From positions 1,627,384-1,691,383 of the forward strand of contig JAUPFP010000040.1 in assembly GCA_036925085.1 (NCBI GenBank): 64,000 nt of DNA, in the 5' to 3' direction. The notes beneath the pieces are model-generated. The model made no database searches. It was not told the origin of the DNA and saw nothing but the letters and a program-made list of their open reading frames with translations. Numbering within the stretch: position 1 is the stretch's first letter; each line of letters begins with the position of its first letter. The position numbers were made by a program, and so were the translations under genes. The stretch is from Brachycybe producta (taxonomy: Eukaryota; Arthropoda; Diplopoda; Playtdesmida; Andrognathidae). Shown in pieces: positions 1-11,160 of the stretch.

Positions 1-185
1 CATTTTACAACATATTTTTTGCCTGTTTTAAATAGTGACGGGCAATTTCATGAAATTTATTTTGTTGAAATATTTCATAAAACTTATGAAAAGTTGTGAA
101 AAATATTGGAAAAATTGTAAAATTAATTAAAATCCTTGAAGTAAAACAAGATGATTGCTTCAGTTTACATTAACTTTATATGTTT

Positions 186-322
186 GCAGAATCAGTCAAT
201 CTGCAAAACAACCAACCTGCCAGTTAATCTGCAAAATTCAATACATTTTAGGTGTTGAATTTTTTGCAAATTCACTATCAGTTTGGTAGTTTTGCAGATT
301 GCCTGACTCTGCAGATTGACGG
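186..322. repeat. Family K inverted-repeat element, copy 1
   Basis: A hairpin-like segment built from CAATCTGCAAAA and its complement around a core (AAATTCAATACATTTTAGG) that recurs almost exactly at 25.82 kb. The left end is shorter than in the 25.74 kb copy and the right end reads GCAGATTGAC. It is a non-autonomous palindromic element with no coding capacity. No target duplication is evident. Confidence 0.7.
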
Positions 323-1241
323 CATATTATTATATATACTAATAATTTACATGATCATTTCTCACACTAATGATTATAGAATAATTAAACTTAAGTGTTT
401 GAACATTAACATTTATTAATTTATTCAAAAACAACTGAAGAAAATGAAACCAGATTCAAAAAACTTTGAACAAAAAATGGACACAAAAATGACACAAATT
501 GGTAAAATTAAACATGTTTATAAAAAACTCCAATGAATCAATCACAGTCACCATTTTGTTTTTGTTTATTGGTTTCAAAAGTACTTGGAAACAGGGTTTT
601 TTTTAAAAAAATAAATTTCACATTTTGTTTTGCTAAAATATTTCAAACTCATGTCATACGAAATATTTCAATAGCACCATATTTCTCACAAGTTTTAATA
701 AATATTTCAAAAGCATAATATGTTTTTACAAATCAGAAAATTCTCGCTCTATCATTTCTCTCATTGAAAAAAAAAACCATTTTGTGATCTACACAAAATA
801 CAATGTAAATAATACCCATCTAGTTTTTAACCTCTTCAAATTCTACATTTAGTGCGCTTATATTATACTGCATATAATATAAAACCCTAGCTATTTTTGT
901 ACAGAAAATATTATCTAATAATTCATAATTCAAAGAGCACTGTACTCTCTCTCTCTATCTATCTCTCTCTCTTAACAGAAATATGGAGTTCTCTCTCTCA
1001 ATATGCAGAAAACAGAATAGAATTTTTTCTCTCACTCACTCACTCAAAAGCCATTATTGCTTTTTATTTCTTTGAAGTTCACCGCTCTTACCCCTTTTCC
1101 TCCCTCACTTTCTACCCACCCACCTCCCTCACCCACCCACCCAACTATATTCTTACAATGTGTTTGGGTCGCAATTTTTGTACTGTCTAGAATTCCTCCT
1201 TTCAGACCTTTGTTGCTCTTTAGAGCAAACAAGGAGTCATA
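323..1241. other. AT-rich sequence with CT and CCA-rich tracts, no gene seen
   Basis: AT-rich DNA to about 940, then CT-rich microsatellite (944-973) and CACTCACTCA and CCACCCA tracts at 1032-1142. The short open frames here are low-complexity translations. The last 9 bases (GGAGTCATA, 1233-1241) are the target duplication of the next element. Confidence 0.6.
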
Positions 1242-1448
1242 ACAGGCAGTTAGAAATCGCGGAGAACTTCAGTTGGCTCCGCCCTTGTTATGACGACCGG
1301 CAACTTCTAATTGGCGGGTTATGTAGTCTGACGTTGAAAAGGGCGGAGCATGTGACGTCAGACTACATAACCAACCAATTAGAAGTTGCGTTCGTCCTAA
1401 CAAGGGCGGAGCCAAAACTGAAGTTCTCCCCGATTTCTAACTGCCTGT
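1242..1448. mobile_element. Family A MITE, copy 1, with perfect 9-bp target duplication
   Basis: A 207-bp near-palindrome beginning ACAGGCAGTTAGAAAT and ending ATTTCTAACTGCCTGT. It is flanked by GGAGTCATA at 1233-1241 and again at 1449-1457. The interior carries inverted copies of GGCTCCGCCC, an ATTGG box and TGACGTCA (1353-1360). A 9-bp duplication with inverted ends is typical of Mutator-like (MULE) elements, but no transposase is present, so the superfamily is inferred. Non-coding. Confidence 0.9.
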
Positions 1449-1798
1449 GGAGTCATAGGGTTTGGAGAGAAAGCTGAGCGAAATTCGGATGGATGTTTGT
1501 CTGTCTGTCTGTCTGGATGCCAAACAAAGAGTTCTGCTCATTATTTCTCGAGAACGGGACCAGATATTTGTACGAATTATTAAAGACTAGACTTTTAAAA
1601 ATACTGTTAAACTACTTGAGAACCTTCTTCTTTGTGTAAATTCACAACTAAATTGTGTTTTTTGGAATTTCGGAACCCCTGCCCCGCATCTCTTAATTTT
1701 AGGTTGAACTGAATGTGTTTCTCGGCTGAGAAAAACATGTGTGGCTCAGTGCCCACCACCACCATTTTTGTTTTATTCGCTCCTCTCGATCAATCACA
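1449..1798. other. Unassigned sequence with short GTCT repeat
   Basis: After the A duplication comes a TGTCTGTCTG microsatellite (about 1496-1514), then unassigned sequence. GTGTAAGC at 1799-1806 is the target duplication of family B. No coding signal seen. Confidence 0.5.
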
Positions 1799-1806
1799 GT
1801 GTAAGC

Positions 1807-2226
1807 TAGGCTTGCCACCTGTGGCGGATACAGGCAGTTAGAAATAGGTCAGAACTTCAGTTGGCTCCGCCCTTGTCATGACGACAGGCAACTTCTAATT
1901 GGTTGGTTATGTAGTCCCACGTCACAAGTTCCGCCCTTTTCAACGTCAGACTACATAACCAGCCAATTAGATGTTGCCGGTCGTCATAAAAAGGGCGGAG
2001 ATAACTGAAGTTCATCCAGATTTCTAATTGCCTGTGTGGAGAACAGTCCTCCCATTCGGAAGAACTGTCCTCCGGCCATAAGCATCCTCCAAGAACGTAT
2101 TTAAGTTTTTATACAATTTATTGTGTGGAGGACATGTTTGCCTTCGTGGAGGACGATCCTGGTCGGAGGACATTTCGTCTGAATGAAGGACTGTCCTCCA
2201 CAAAAAAGCAAAGGTGGCAAAGCCTA
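1807..2226. mobile_element. Family B hAT-like MITE, copy 1, interrupted by family A
   Basis: The ends are TAGGCTTGCCACC and GGTGGCAAAGCCTA, flanked by perfect 8-bp duplications GTGTAAGC (1799-1806 and 2227-2234). The interior repeats GTGGAGGACAGTCCTCC-type palindromes. An 8-bp duplication and short inverted ends fit the hAT superfamily. A complete family A copy lies at 1830-2035 and must have arrived later. Non-autonomous, no ORF. Confidence 0.85.
1830..2035. mobile_element. Family A MITE, copy 2, nested inside family B
   Basis: A full-length 206-bp copy with ACAGGCAGTTAGAAAT and ATTTCTAATTGCCTGT ends. The flanks GTGGCGGAT (1821-1829) and GTGGAGAAC (2036-2044) are both one to two changes away from GTGGAGGAC, the sequence family B has at this place. 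They are therefore a decayed 9-bp target duplication of B sequence. Confidence 0.85.
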
Positions 2227-2234
2227 GTGTAAGC

Positions 2235-3042
2235 ACATATTGAAAGGGCCATGCACCTTCCACAGGTCATAATGACATGGTGAAAGTCATAAGGATGGAG
2301 AGAGAGAGAGCGAGCGAGAGAGAGAGAGAGCGAGCGAGCGAGAGAGAGAGAGAGCGAGAAACTTGCGTATAGGTATCGAGACACGGAAAAATGTTGCGGG
2401 ATCTGAATCGCGTCAGTTGCGATTCTGCCCCGCAACACTGTATTAGGAGCAGCCCCACAACAATTGTATCGCAATAAAAAATTCCTGGTGTGTACTAAGC
2501 TTTAGACAAGATTATTATTTAATAATCTGCATGAAATATATCAATAATTCTTGGTATTTTTCTCTCTCTCTCTCTCCCTCCTGTGTTTCTTGTTTCTAAA
2601 ACACAATGCAAAATATAGAATTAAAAAAAAAGTTTTCAATAAATGCTCGTTTCAATGGCATTTCAACAATGATAAAAGTTACCATAGATATGAATCCACA
2701 AGAGGACTTCTTTTGAACCCGAAAAAGAAAAAAAAAGTCTTTACACACCTGAGTGCATCGTGGCATTTACCTCCCTCCCCCTCCACCTCTTTTCCCTTCC
2801 ATTACACCCCTTTGTACACCCAACAAACACAAAAACAGGTAATTGATTTGAACAGAAAAATCGCGTGTCCTCTTCGCACGGTTTCACTTTTTTTTTTCGG
2901 GGTCTATCACTCACTCACTCACTCACTCTGACCCTGTCGGCAACTTCAAACGAATCACACTTCCACCCACACCAATATTTTCAATACAATAACAGATCTA
3001 TATCAATAGAAAGAGAGAATAACATTTTTATGTTCAATTGAG
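2235..3042. other. Unassigned stretch with GA/GAGC microsatellite
   Basis: Contains a compound (GA)/(GAGC) microsatellite at 2296-2359, a CT tract near 2567 and a CACT repeat near 2910. The open frames across it are simple-repeat translations (Ser-Leu runs). No conserved protein seen. Confidence 0.5.
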
Positions 3043-3067
3043 TATGTCCCGATTTCTAATTGCCTGT
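3043..3067. mobile_element. Family A solo 3' end
   Basis: GTCCCGATTTCTAATTGCCTGT, close to the right end of the copy ending at 4935. No left half is present, so this is a remnant left by truncation or deletion. Confidence 0.6.
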
Positions 3068-3542
3068 CTCACTTTACCTTCATTGGCCCCTGTTGAAATC
3101 TTGTTCTCAAATACAGCTTTGACAGTAATTCCAATAAGAAATAAATTGCTTTCAACAGTTATTACTCCTCAAGACATATAAGATGAAGTAAATATTTTAG
3201 TATTTTAAATACTTTTTTCAAAGTATTTTGTATTTTGTCTTTTAAATAAAAGTAAAAATTTGTATTTTAATTGAAATACATTTTCATGAAACTATTTTGT
3301 ATTTAATTTAAAATACTTTTTATAAGTATTTTCCCCAAAACACTAGTGTTTAAATCTATTTTAATAATGTTTTGTATAATATTTTGCTGTCAAAAACATT
3401 TTTTTTAAAAGAGGTTTTCATGTATGTTTGGTTTTTTTTTTTCCAATAATACAGTAATTCAAATCTGGGGTGCCAAATGACGTCACAATTTCAGGCACTG
3501 TTATTGTCATTTAACAACAAGAATAAGAAAAAATAATATGTA

Positions 3543-3655
3543 TTATGCATTATGGGTAATATACTCCGTAACTGAATAATAAATGGCTTGCATACATTCT
3601 GTAAGTGCTTGCTGTTTTTTTTTAAGTAGCTGTGACATTCTTCCTGCAACGATCC
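3543..3655. repeat. Dispersed repeat P, copy 1
   Basis: TGCATTATGGGTAATA followed by AATGG-TTGCATACATTC-TGTAAGTGCTTGCTG. A very similar ~110-bp segment occurs at 12.20 kb, and its first part at 11.08 kb. Class unknown and no ends recognised. Confidence 0.45.
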
Positions 3656-3983
3656 TACCACTGTATATCAAACGACAATGTAGGCATTTTCGAACGTGGC
3701 CAATTGCAAATGGTTGCTCCAATGGCATTCCAGAATGAAAGAAGAAAAAAAAAACACACATAATACATAAAAGAAACTGCAATGACAATGCAAATATTAA
3801 TATTATTCTAATTTCAATCTGCTTAATTTATGCGATCATTTCGTATATAGGTTCTTGTACCTTTTTTTTTTCTTCTTCTTCCTTCCTAGCTGCTAAATTA
3901 ATTGTTCTCTAAATAGCTGCATATAAATTGTAGCAGACAAAAAAATCTTAATTGTTGCCCGTTAAAAAGCCATGTGCACAAAC

Positions 3984-4014
<31 letters not shown>

Positions 4015-4768
4015 TGTATATATAACACTTATGCAAAACTATTGCCAAAAACCTCCAACTTTGGTATGCCCATATTAAGAGAAAGTGATGATATTATTAT
4101 TATAGGGAAAAAAGAGAATGGCAATTGTTTTCAATGATGTCTCATATACTTTTGGCAAACACCATTTTTCGCCTCCCCAACCTACCTCCTCCCAACCTAC
4201 TAGCACCACCACCCTCCTTCCAACTCATATGAAGACAGAAAACACCAAATAAGAAAGAAAGAAAAAGAAGAAGAGATAAATTTAACCTATAAAAGTGGAT
4301 AACTGCAACAGAGGTTCCCTTGTTAAACTGCTAATTTGTGTTTGTATTGATTCACATTTCAATTAACTAGGAGGTGATAAAAGATAATGAAGCCATATGT
4401 TTGCTTTTCATGAATGTTGCACAAACAAGAGACACACACATACATACATAGCTTATATAACAGAAGAAAAATCTGTTTTTTTTGTCTTCCTTTTTCTCAT
4501 AAATGGCAACACTCAAAAACACATATGCATAAGTGTGTGTGTAATGTATGCATATTATATATTTGGGCTTCAAACATATCATATATGCTACTTTATAGAA
4601 AGAGAGAATGACAAAAATGTTTCTTTTTTGCTATGTGTTGTGTGTGTTGTCTGTCCTCTCCTCTCTCTCTCTCTCTTCTGTGTTCTGTATGTGTGTCTTG
4701 TTCTCTACTCCCTGATGTGTTACTTCACTGTCTTAGTTAGTTAAAAGATATCAGGCCCACTCACCCAT
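3656..4768. other. Unassigned AT-rich stretch with CATA and CT microsatellites
   Basis: Holds a (CATA)n/(TA)n run at 3983-4025 and a CT-rich tract at 4655-4676. The overlapping open frames on both strands are translations of these repeats and are not supported as genes. Confidence 0.5.
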
Positions 4769-4935
4769 ACAGAGCAATTAGAAATCGGGACATACAGAAG
4801 TTGGCTCCACCCTTTTTATGACGACCGATAACTTCTAATAGGTTTGTTGTGTGGTTCGAGGTTGAAAAAGAAGTTGCCGTTCGTCATAAAAAAGGCGGAG
4901 CCAACTTCTGTATGTCCCGATTTCTAATTGCCTGT
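4769..4935. mobile_element. Family A MITE, copy 3 (internally deleted)
   Basis: A 167-bp derivative with the usual ends (left ACAGAGCAATTAGAAAT) but lacking part of the centre. The flanks CTCACCCAT (4760-4768) and CTCGCCCAG (4936-4944) match at 7 of 9 positions, a decayed 9-bp target duplication. Confidence 0.8.
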
Positions 4936-5119
4936 CTCGCCCAGACATGAAAAGTTTTATCAGTTTTTTTTAAACTACTCGGTCGCTAAGAGATGGCCAG
5001 GCATCACATGCACACAGTGATGATTTCGTCTGTTATTAGGTCTGAGCACCAAATGGGTTGCATTCCGAAAACCGCCACCACTGCAAAATGCACAAGGGCT
5101 TCTTCTTTTGAGGTGCTTT

Positions 5120-5310
5120 TTGTTCATGTAGAACATCTTTTTTTCCAATGGCCAGCGGTGTATCCATTACTCGTAATGAACCTGGCCAGTGCACTTCTTG
5201 CCATAACCGTATTTGCCATTACACAGTCATACGGGATATGATCTAATGTTTCACTACAACCTCCACTCACAGGCACACACTCCAATTCATGCGAGATTTG
5301 GAATCAATAG
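5120..5310 (-). pseudogene. LINE ORF C-terminal relic (zinc-knuckle region)
   Basis: Read on the minus strand, this gives a run containing CSETLDHIPYDCVMAN, preceded by CVPVSGG and followed by ALARFITSNGY. The Cys...Cys-x-Glu-Thr...His...Cys spacing resembles the C-terminal zinc-knuckle found after the reverse transcriptase in several non-LTR retrotransposon clades. An in-frame stop lies upstream, so it is dead. The sequence at 5925-6072 repeats the SETLDH part, which supports a dispersed origin. The clade is not determined. The overlapping plus-strand open frame is a shadow. Confidence 0.5.
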
Positions 5311-5924
5311 TATGTGTCACCTTTCCTTCTGTCTTGTTTTTTTCTTCTCCAAATATTTCTACAGCCCATCCCTATCATCAAGCTGTTCATGTAGGTTTAT
5401 ACAATAAACTTTGCTAAGATTTGAAAGCTTTTAAAGCTCCTGAAAGTTATCTCCACCAAAGTGTAGCTTGTTCATACAAACACGTGGTTTTGCAAAGCTT
5501 CACAATATTTAATAACCTGTTCCCTGTATACCCTACTAAAATAGATATACAAAACAATAAAACCCCTTACCCCTCCCGTTTCTGCAAGAAACAAGGTATA
5601 ATTTGATGACTCCATGTTTGCATCCAATTCACATTGATTGTGCACACTTTGACTTGCTAAGTTTTGAAAAGTTGAACAAATACAAAGCTAGCTTCATTGC
5701 TCTGGCAATAGCAAAAATGCAAAGCTTTGCAGCTTAGCTGAGAAGTATAGACAAAGCTTAATGCAGACAATTCAAACTATCAGGCTCCCATAGGTGATCG
5801 GGCAATACATATGCACAGAGTCCATGGGTTCCTCTATGTCTTATGTACTGCTTTTCAAGAACTGTTTGTTGTATGCTTGCGATTACAAAGCATAGATCTA
5901 ACCGAATTTTTTCTAGTGTCATTC

Positions 5925-6072
5925 ATGTAGATTTTTTTTTCACCATGAACATGAAAGACATGATCCAATGTCTCACTGCTACCACCACTGCTGCTTCTGT
6001 TTTCTGAGTTGCTTGTTGGCATATAGTCACATTGGTGACCAGAGAGCAATAAATGCTATTCTTCTTCTTCTT
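5925..6072 (-). pseudogene. LINE ORF C-terminal relic, second copy
   Basis: The minus-strand translation contains LLLSGHQCDYMPTSNSEN, then SSSGGSSETLDHVFHVHG. The order (a L-x-SGH segment, then S-x-ETLDH) parallels LINE ORF2 C-termini. The cysteines and frame are partly lost. The first half is repeated at 8250-8318. It is a decayed fragment. Confidence 0.5.
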
Positions 6073-6074
6073 CC

Positions 6075-7684
6075 CATCTCCCATTGTCTGTTAGTCACCT
6101 TTCTCTTTCATGTGTCGTTTCATCTTTATTTCTGCGTGTGTGGGTGCATATGTCTTTTTTTGCGTGCTTTCCCCACTTTTTTTTCCCGAATTTGTGTCTT
6201 TTTTCATTTGCATGCATTTTATGTATGCATCTATCTATCTATATGTTCATGATTCTCTGAACATTTCAGTGTTGGTGTCTATGTGTGTGTGTGTGTCTTA
6301 TGTGCATATTCTTTCTATGTGTGTTGGGTGTGTTTTATAGTCTACGGATAAACATGGCACTTTTTCCTAATAAAACAATAGCAAACACATTTGGCAAAAG
6401 ATAGCAAAACCATTGCAAAACGAGAAGAAGAGGAGATGATATTGTTGTTGTTGTTGTTTTGTAAATTTTCGTTCTTTTATCCATTTTGTTTCATGAGAAA
6501 AAGGGAAGAAGAGGAGGAGGAGGAGGAGGAAAAGGAGAATGAATACACAGGTAGTTTTACTATGTTTATGTTTACGAGCATCTCTATATCTTGTGTTATA
6601 TTCTCTCCAACTATAATCACAAACACACACACAGTATTGAGATTGAGGGGGTAAATAGAGAAAGAGGAAGAAGAAGAAGAAGAAAAAAGGGGGGAATTCG
6701 AGAAGAAAAAGAGACTCCAAACACAACACATAGAAATGTCCAAAGTAATCCAATCTAAATGTGGCCATTGCATTGCCATATAGAACCTAATAAAACTAGT
6801 CATTTGGACAAATGATGATATCTGTTACTGCTGACAATTATCACTAGCAACAACCATACCATATATATAGAGAGATAGAAACAGCAATGAAAGAAAGGGA
6901 TAAAGAGAGGAGGAGGTGGAGGTCAATAAATGGAATGAGGAGGAGGAGGAGGTGGTAGGGGAACCTCCATATTCTATTGCTGTATTATTATCATCATCCA
7001 TGACACACATACACCAACAATCCAAAAAGCATTTAACGAGCTCTGAAAAAGGTAACAACAAGCAACATGCAAACACACACACACACACACAGAAACACAT
7101 AAGAAGAAATAAAATCAGCTTCTTCTTTTATGAAGTTGGAGAGAAGAAGAAAAAAAAAGTAATAACACTTTATGCACAATCAAAACTTTTGGTCACAACA
7201 ACAACATCTTCAATATATATTTAAATACATAAAGAAGGAATGACCACAACATCAACCAACACCACCATCAACAGAACAAGAAAGATTTTCATGAACATTT
7301 GGGAGAGGGGGGGGGAGGTCAAATCTATTTAAAGACCTTCTTATGACTTAGAAGATGGGGAGGGGAAACTGTATTGATTCAAAGAATTAAGTTCTTCCTT
7401 TCATTTTGAAATTGATTAAGGAGTATTTATGAGCAACATGTATATGCTTGTGCTAAGGGCACCATTTCCAAACTTTTTGACTACTTTTGTGTGTGTGATT
7501 ATCCAACTTGCCAAAATTGCTAGTCACCAATATCGTGACTTCAGTGAATAACGACTCTGTGATGACAGTGAGGACTTACCTGCACTGTTAAATTGAAAAT
7601 TTAACTCATTAATTATTTTTTTTTTACTATTATAATATCCCACTTCTTTTCATATTATGTCTTAAATCGCACTATTTTAAGGCC
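6075..7684. other. Low-complexity stretch, no gene seen
   Basis: Alternating GTGT-, GGA/GAA-, TTG- and CA-rich runs (for example GAGGAGGAGG near 6510 and 6935, CA repeat 7073-7090, poly-G near 7304). Frames are open on both strands because of the purine/pyrimidine bias. TTAA at 7677-7680 directly precedes the next element. Confidence 0.5.
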
Positions 7685-8226
7685 TGGTTACACTATATTA
7701 CTAGTCACTGCAAAAGTCATGCATGACTAGCTTGGTGAGTGACCACTGACTAGTCTTCAACCTATTGAAGACTTGCATGTTACATTAGTGACTACTCTTT
7801 GTGATAAATCACAGAAGACTAGCCAATCATTAATAGGCACAGAAATTCAAGATGGCGCCATGCAAGTACACGTTTTTGTGTGTATTTATTTTAAATAGAA
7901 ACAAACATAATTAAACAAAAACATACCTTTATAAAATTCGATTAAGATCCCATCGTTTTCAGCACTCCAAAGATTCGCCATGTTTCCTTTTAATTTGCTT
8001 TGCAACTTTGTTGTCACGTGATTTCGCCTCTTCTACCTGATTCCTGATTGGCTAATCACTACTAACTAGTATCAAAAAGTAGGATGGAGGTCTACTCAAA
8101 AATTTGAGGTCCCCATCCAGTCACATCCTTGTCAGAGAGAGGTCACAAGGTATGTTACACATAATGATAGAAACAAAACTAGTCATGCATGACTATTTTG
8201 CAGTGACTAGTAATATAGTGTAACCA
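7685..8226 (-). mobile_element. 540-bp TIR element H with putative MADF exon
   Basis: The terminal inverted repeats are 45-47 bp, GGTTACACTATATTACTAG continuing to CATGCATGACTAG on the left (7686-7730), mirrored at 8179-8225. No clear target duplication was found; TTAA lies 5 bp outside the left end but not on the right. On the minus strand the interior carries a short exon-like ORF followed by a consensus splice donor (separate entry). This suggests an internally deleted derivative of an autonomous transposon that kept its promoter side. Confidence 0.75.
7927..7981 (-). pseudogene. Putative first exon of a MADF-like transposon gene
   Basis: On the minus strand, an ATG at 7981 opens MANLWSAENDGILIEFYK and then meets AAAG|GTATGT, a good splice donor (GT at 7926-7925). 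The W-S-x-E-x-D...LI-E-F-Y pattern matches the start of MADF / Myb-SANT-like domains. PIF/Harbinger-type transposons encode such a protein beside their transposase. The exon is 55 nt (18 codons plus one base) and lies inside element H. No downstream exon is present before the element ends, so it is a relic. The assignment rests on 18 residues and is tentative. Confidence 0.45.
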
Positions 8227-8249
8227 ACTGTATGTACAACTTCATTGAC

Positions 8250-8318
8250 CTGTATTCTGAGTTGCTTGTCAGCTAGTCACACTGGTGAGGAGAGAGCAAT
8301 AAATGCTATTCTTATTCT
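8250..8318 (-). pseudogene. LINE ORF fragment, third copy
   Basis: Minus-strand translation HLLLSPHQCD, stop, LTSNSE parallels LLLSGHQCDYMPTSNSE at 6.0 kb. The DNA match covers about 65 bp (TTCTGAGTTGCTTGTC to GCAATAAATGCTATTCTT on the plus strand). Broken by a stop. Confidence 0.45.
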
Positions 8319-8794
8319 AACTAAAGCCCACCTACCCATAGGCTTAAGGTCATTTGCACCATGTGGTGCACAGTTGTCTAAAGTAAAGAGTCCGAGGGAC
8401 AGGCAAAAGTCTAGTAAAGCCTCAGGATGCCATGAAAACATAGTGTCACACGATTTGCATCAAGGACTGGGAGGGGAGCATAATTATGTGGTGTCTCAAG
8501 TGATTTTGTCATTTTTCTCTGTGATAATTTTTGTAACATTTGGATAGTCCTCCCTAGAATGTAAGAAATCACAGCTGAGGTCATCATCACTGCCACTGTT
8601 TGAGGTTTCGTTACTTTCATTGGAGGTATCGGAAGATGGCCGCATTGACAAAAATCACACACGGCTCTCAGAATGGAACACTTGTTGTGTCTTTGTGTTG
8701 CTGTTGTGATTATTTGTTGTGCCACTCACTGTGTTGCATATGTGTCAGTGTTGTATATGTGTTTGTATGATCGCATTTCTTTTGTTATTACCTC

Positions 8795-8880
8795 TTTTCA
8801 ATCAGAAAAAAAAAAATGACAAGCCTAAATTTTTTGTCTGACGTCACAAACTTTCTTAGTGTGTGACGCAACTATATACG
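8795..8880. repeat. Dispersed repeat Q, copy 1
   Basis: ATGACAAGCCTAAATTTTTT..TGACGTCACAAACTTTCTTA..GACGCAA. The same order of blocks is seen at 37.07 kb and 62.49 kb. Unknown class. Confidence 0.4.
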
Positions 8881-10392
8881 ATTGTTATGCCTGTGTATGT
8901 TACTGTGTTTGTGTCATAGGTTTGTTCAGCTTGTATGTCTGGCCTGTTTCACATGATGTTTGCACAAGTCACATTTTCACCTTGAATCCCTCCCTTAGCA
9001 TCAAAGGTTGTATCCTTAAGGATTGCTAAGTCAAAGGTAGTGCTAACCTTATGTTTAGATAGGAAGTTTCATGTTAAAGTTGATGAGTTTAGCACTCGCT
9101 TTAACTTAGCAATCATTCCGAATACAACCGTAAAGGGGAGCGGGAAAGGGAAGGGGAGGGGAAGGGGGGAGGAAAAGGGGAAGGGGAGGAGAGGGGGGGG
9201 GGCAAAACATAATGGTGAAAGGTTACATTCTTTTTTAACAAGAGCTCGAAAAATGCAAAACAGGAAATTAAGAACAAGGGTATTTTTTCATCCAGGTTTT
9301 TTAAAGGCGAAATTTGTGAAATATACAACAACAACAACAAAAAAATGCCCCAGCCAAACAATATCCATCATTTAAATTTCTGAAGTTCCAATTTTGTGGA
9401 TCTTTAGATCTTTAGTGCTTTAGTGTGAAGAAATTGGTTTAAAAACCAAAAAGTAGTACTTAGGTAAAAAAAAATTAATATATCAATTTTTCAGAGACGT
9501 GATGGGGGACAAGTGCCCCTTTTACCTCTCTGTGAGGGCGCCCCCCCCCCCATAAATAAAAAAGCTCCAAGATGAAAATGTGACAAGCACACACATCGTG
9601 TTGAACTGGCCTTATGGTAATGTGTGTGTGTGTGTGTGTGTGTGTACATGTGATTCACTGATTGCTCTTTCTTTCTAATATACATTTCTGATTATAACAA
9701 TAGAATGTAGAAACAAAAAAAAAAAATGGGGGGAGGAGGAGAAGAAGACAAAAAAAAGGCAACACAGATATTAAAAAAAAAAGTTCTATGTATTATATAT
9801 GCTTTATATAGAAAAATATAGGTACATATATATAAATGCCAGGAGTTTTTATTACGAGTCTTGCTAAAGATAATTGGGATTTTAAATGGGCCCATTACCA
9901 GAGAGTGAAACACATAGAGAGAAAAGAGATTATATTCTCACTGAAGAAGAAACTGTTTCATTTGGTCCCTTTCTCTCTCTCTCTCATATATATATATGCT
10001 ACCATTTTGCCTTATTATTATTATTATTATTATTGTTATTATTATTACATGGGCACAGACAAGACAATAGGAAGAATGGGGAGAAGGGGTGGGAGATATG
10101 AGGTGGTGTAGGTTGTAATAATTGTTTTACCTTGATGAGAAAGAAAAGAGTAAAATAACACATCTGTTTAATGTGTGTTTGCAAATATCTTTAACTGTCT
10201 TTTATGTTCTTGTTTCTCGTCTCTCCCTTAGAATGATATAAAAAAAATGTTATATGTAGATCTATCTACTAATCTTGAATGCAAGAACAATTTTTTTTAA
10301 CCCATCATTATGAATATACAAGGGTAATTCAAATGTGTGTGTGTGTGTGGGGGGGAGGGGGGTGTCATAATTAACTAGAATAAATGTAAACT
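8881..10392. other. Low-complexity stretch with G-rich, GT and TTA repeats
   Basis: Contains a GGGAA-rich run at 9135-9200, poly-C at 9541-9550, a (GT)n at 9620-9645, poly-G near 9727, a CT/TA run near 9970 and (TTA)n at 10014-10049. The open frames follow the repeats. No gene seen. Confidence 0.5.
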
Positions 10393-10865
10393 CTTAGGCT
10401 GCTGGGTCCACATCAAGCTGACAAAAGTGCAATATGAGTTCGAGACAACACAAACAGAAAAACACAAGAAAAACGACAGAAAAAAAAGTAGATTTTGAAA
10501 ACAAAACTGAAACAACTGTCAGCAGTACTCAAGACAAAACCACAACAAATGTTTTGTTTTTGTTTCTATATCTGTCCTCTGTAAACTGTGTGCAACTGTT
10601 TTGTTGTTGTTTTAATACTAACTGTCCACACTACACAGACAAGAGTTGAAAGAATGTTGCGTAGTACCAGAGACACAATACAAAACCTTTTCGCTGTTTA
10701 CCGACCTGAACCGTGAGACATGGAATAGTTTGTGAAATTGCAGACAAAAACAAATCACGAAAGTTGCAGGAATGTTATAGAATTATCACCAATTTTTGTC
10801 TCGAACCACACGTGAGTGTCTGTTTTGTTTGTGTTTTTGTCAGCTGGATGTGGACTCGGGCCTTA
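10393..10865. mobile_element. Element G, ~470-bp TIR element
   Basis: The left end CTTAGGCTGCTGGGTCCAC and the right end (complement) CTTAAGGCCCGAGTCCAC continue as CATC(A/C)AGCTGACAAAA and, further in, GTTCGAGACAA on both sides. This makes long imperfect inverted repeats. TTA(A) abuts both ends. No transposase. The ORFs inside are unsupported. Confidence 0.65.
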
Positions 10866-10879
10866 AGAGAAGAATTATT

Positions 10880-10904
10880 GCACATGCTGTTCTTCAGCAT
10901 GTGC
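10880..10904. repeat. Small hairpin
   Basis: GCACATGCTG and CAGCATGTGC form 10-bp arms around a short loop just outside element G. Confidence 0.4.
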
Positions 10905-11078
10905 TTCCATGCACTGAATTTTACTTTGTAAGACATTTTAACAGAAATGTTATATTTCTTCTGCATGTCATGTTATATTTTCAGCATGTGTGGCCCATCC
11001 CCCTTACGTATGAATACCTAGACTCCACAAACGCAAAAATCAGAAAATAAAAATAAAGGAAATAAAAAAAATAAGGGT

Positions 11079-11160
11079 GATGATGCATCATGGGTATAAT
11101 GGCATCCTATTTGAATCATAAGTGGTTGTATGTTTATCTCTAAATGCTACTGACATTTGT
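11079..11160. repeat. Dispersed repeat P, partial copy
   Basis: GATGCATCATGGGTATAATG..GAATCATAAGTGG..TGTA corresponds to the beginning of the P segments at 3.54 and 12.20 kb, more diverged. Confidence 0.3.

Noticed and set aside
6367..6803. Overlapping 133- and 108-codon minus-strand frames
   Set aside because: Phe/Ser/Leu-rich translations of GAA/GGA microsatellites.
7677..8226. TTAA target duplication for element H
   Set aside because: TTAA occurs near the left end only; the right flank (AACTGTATG) has none.
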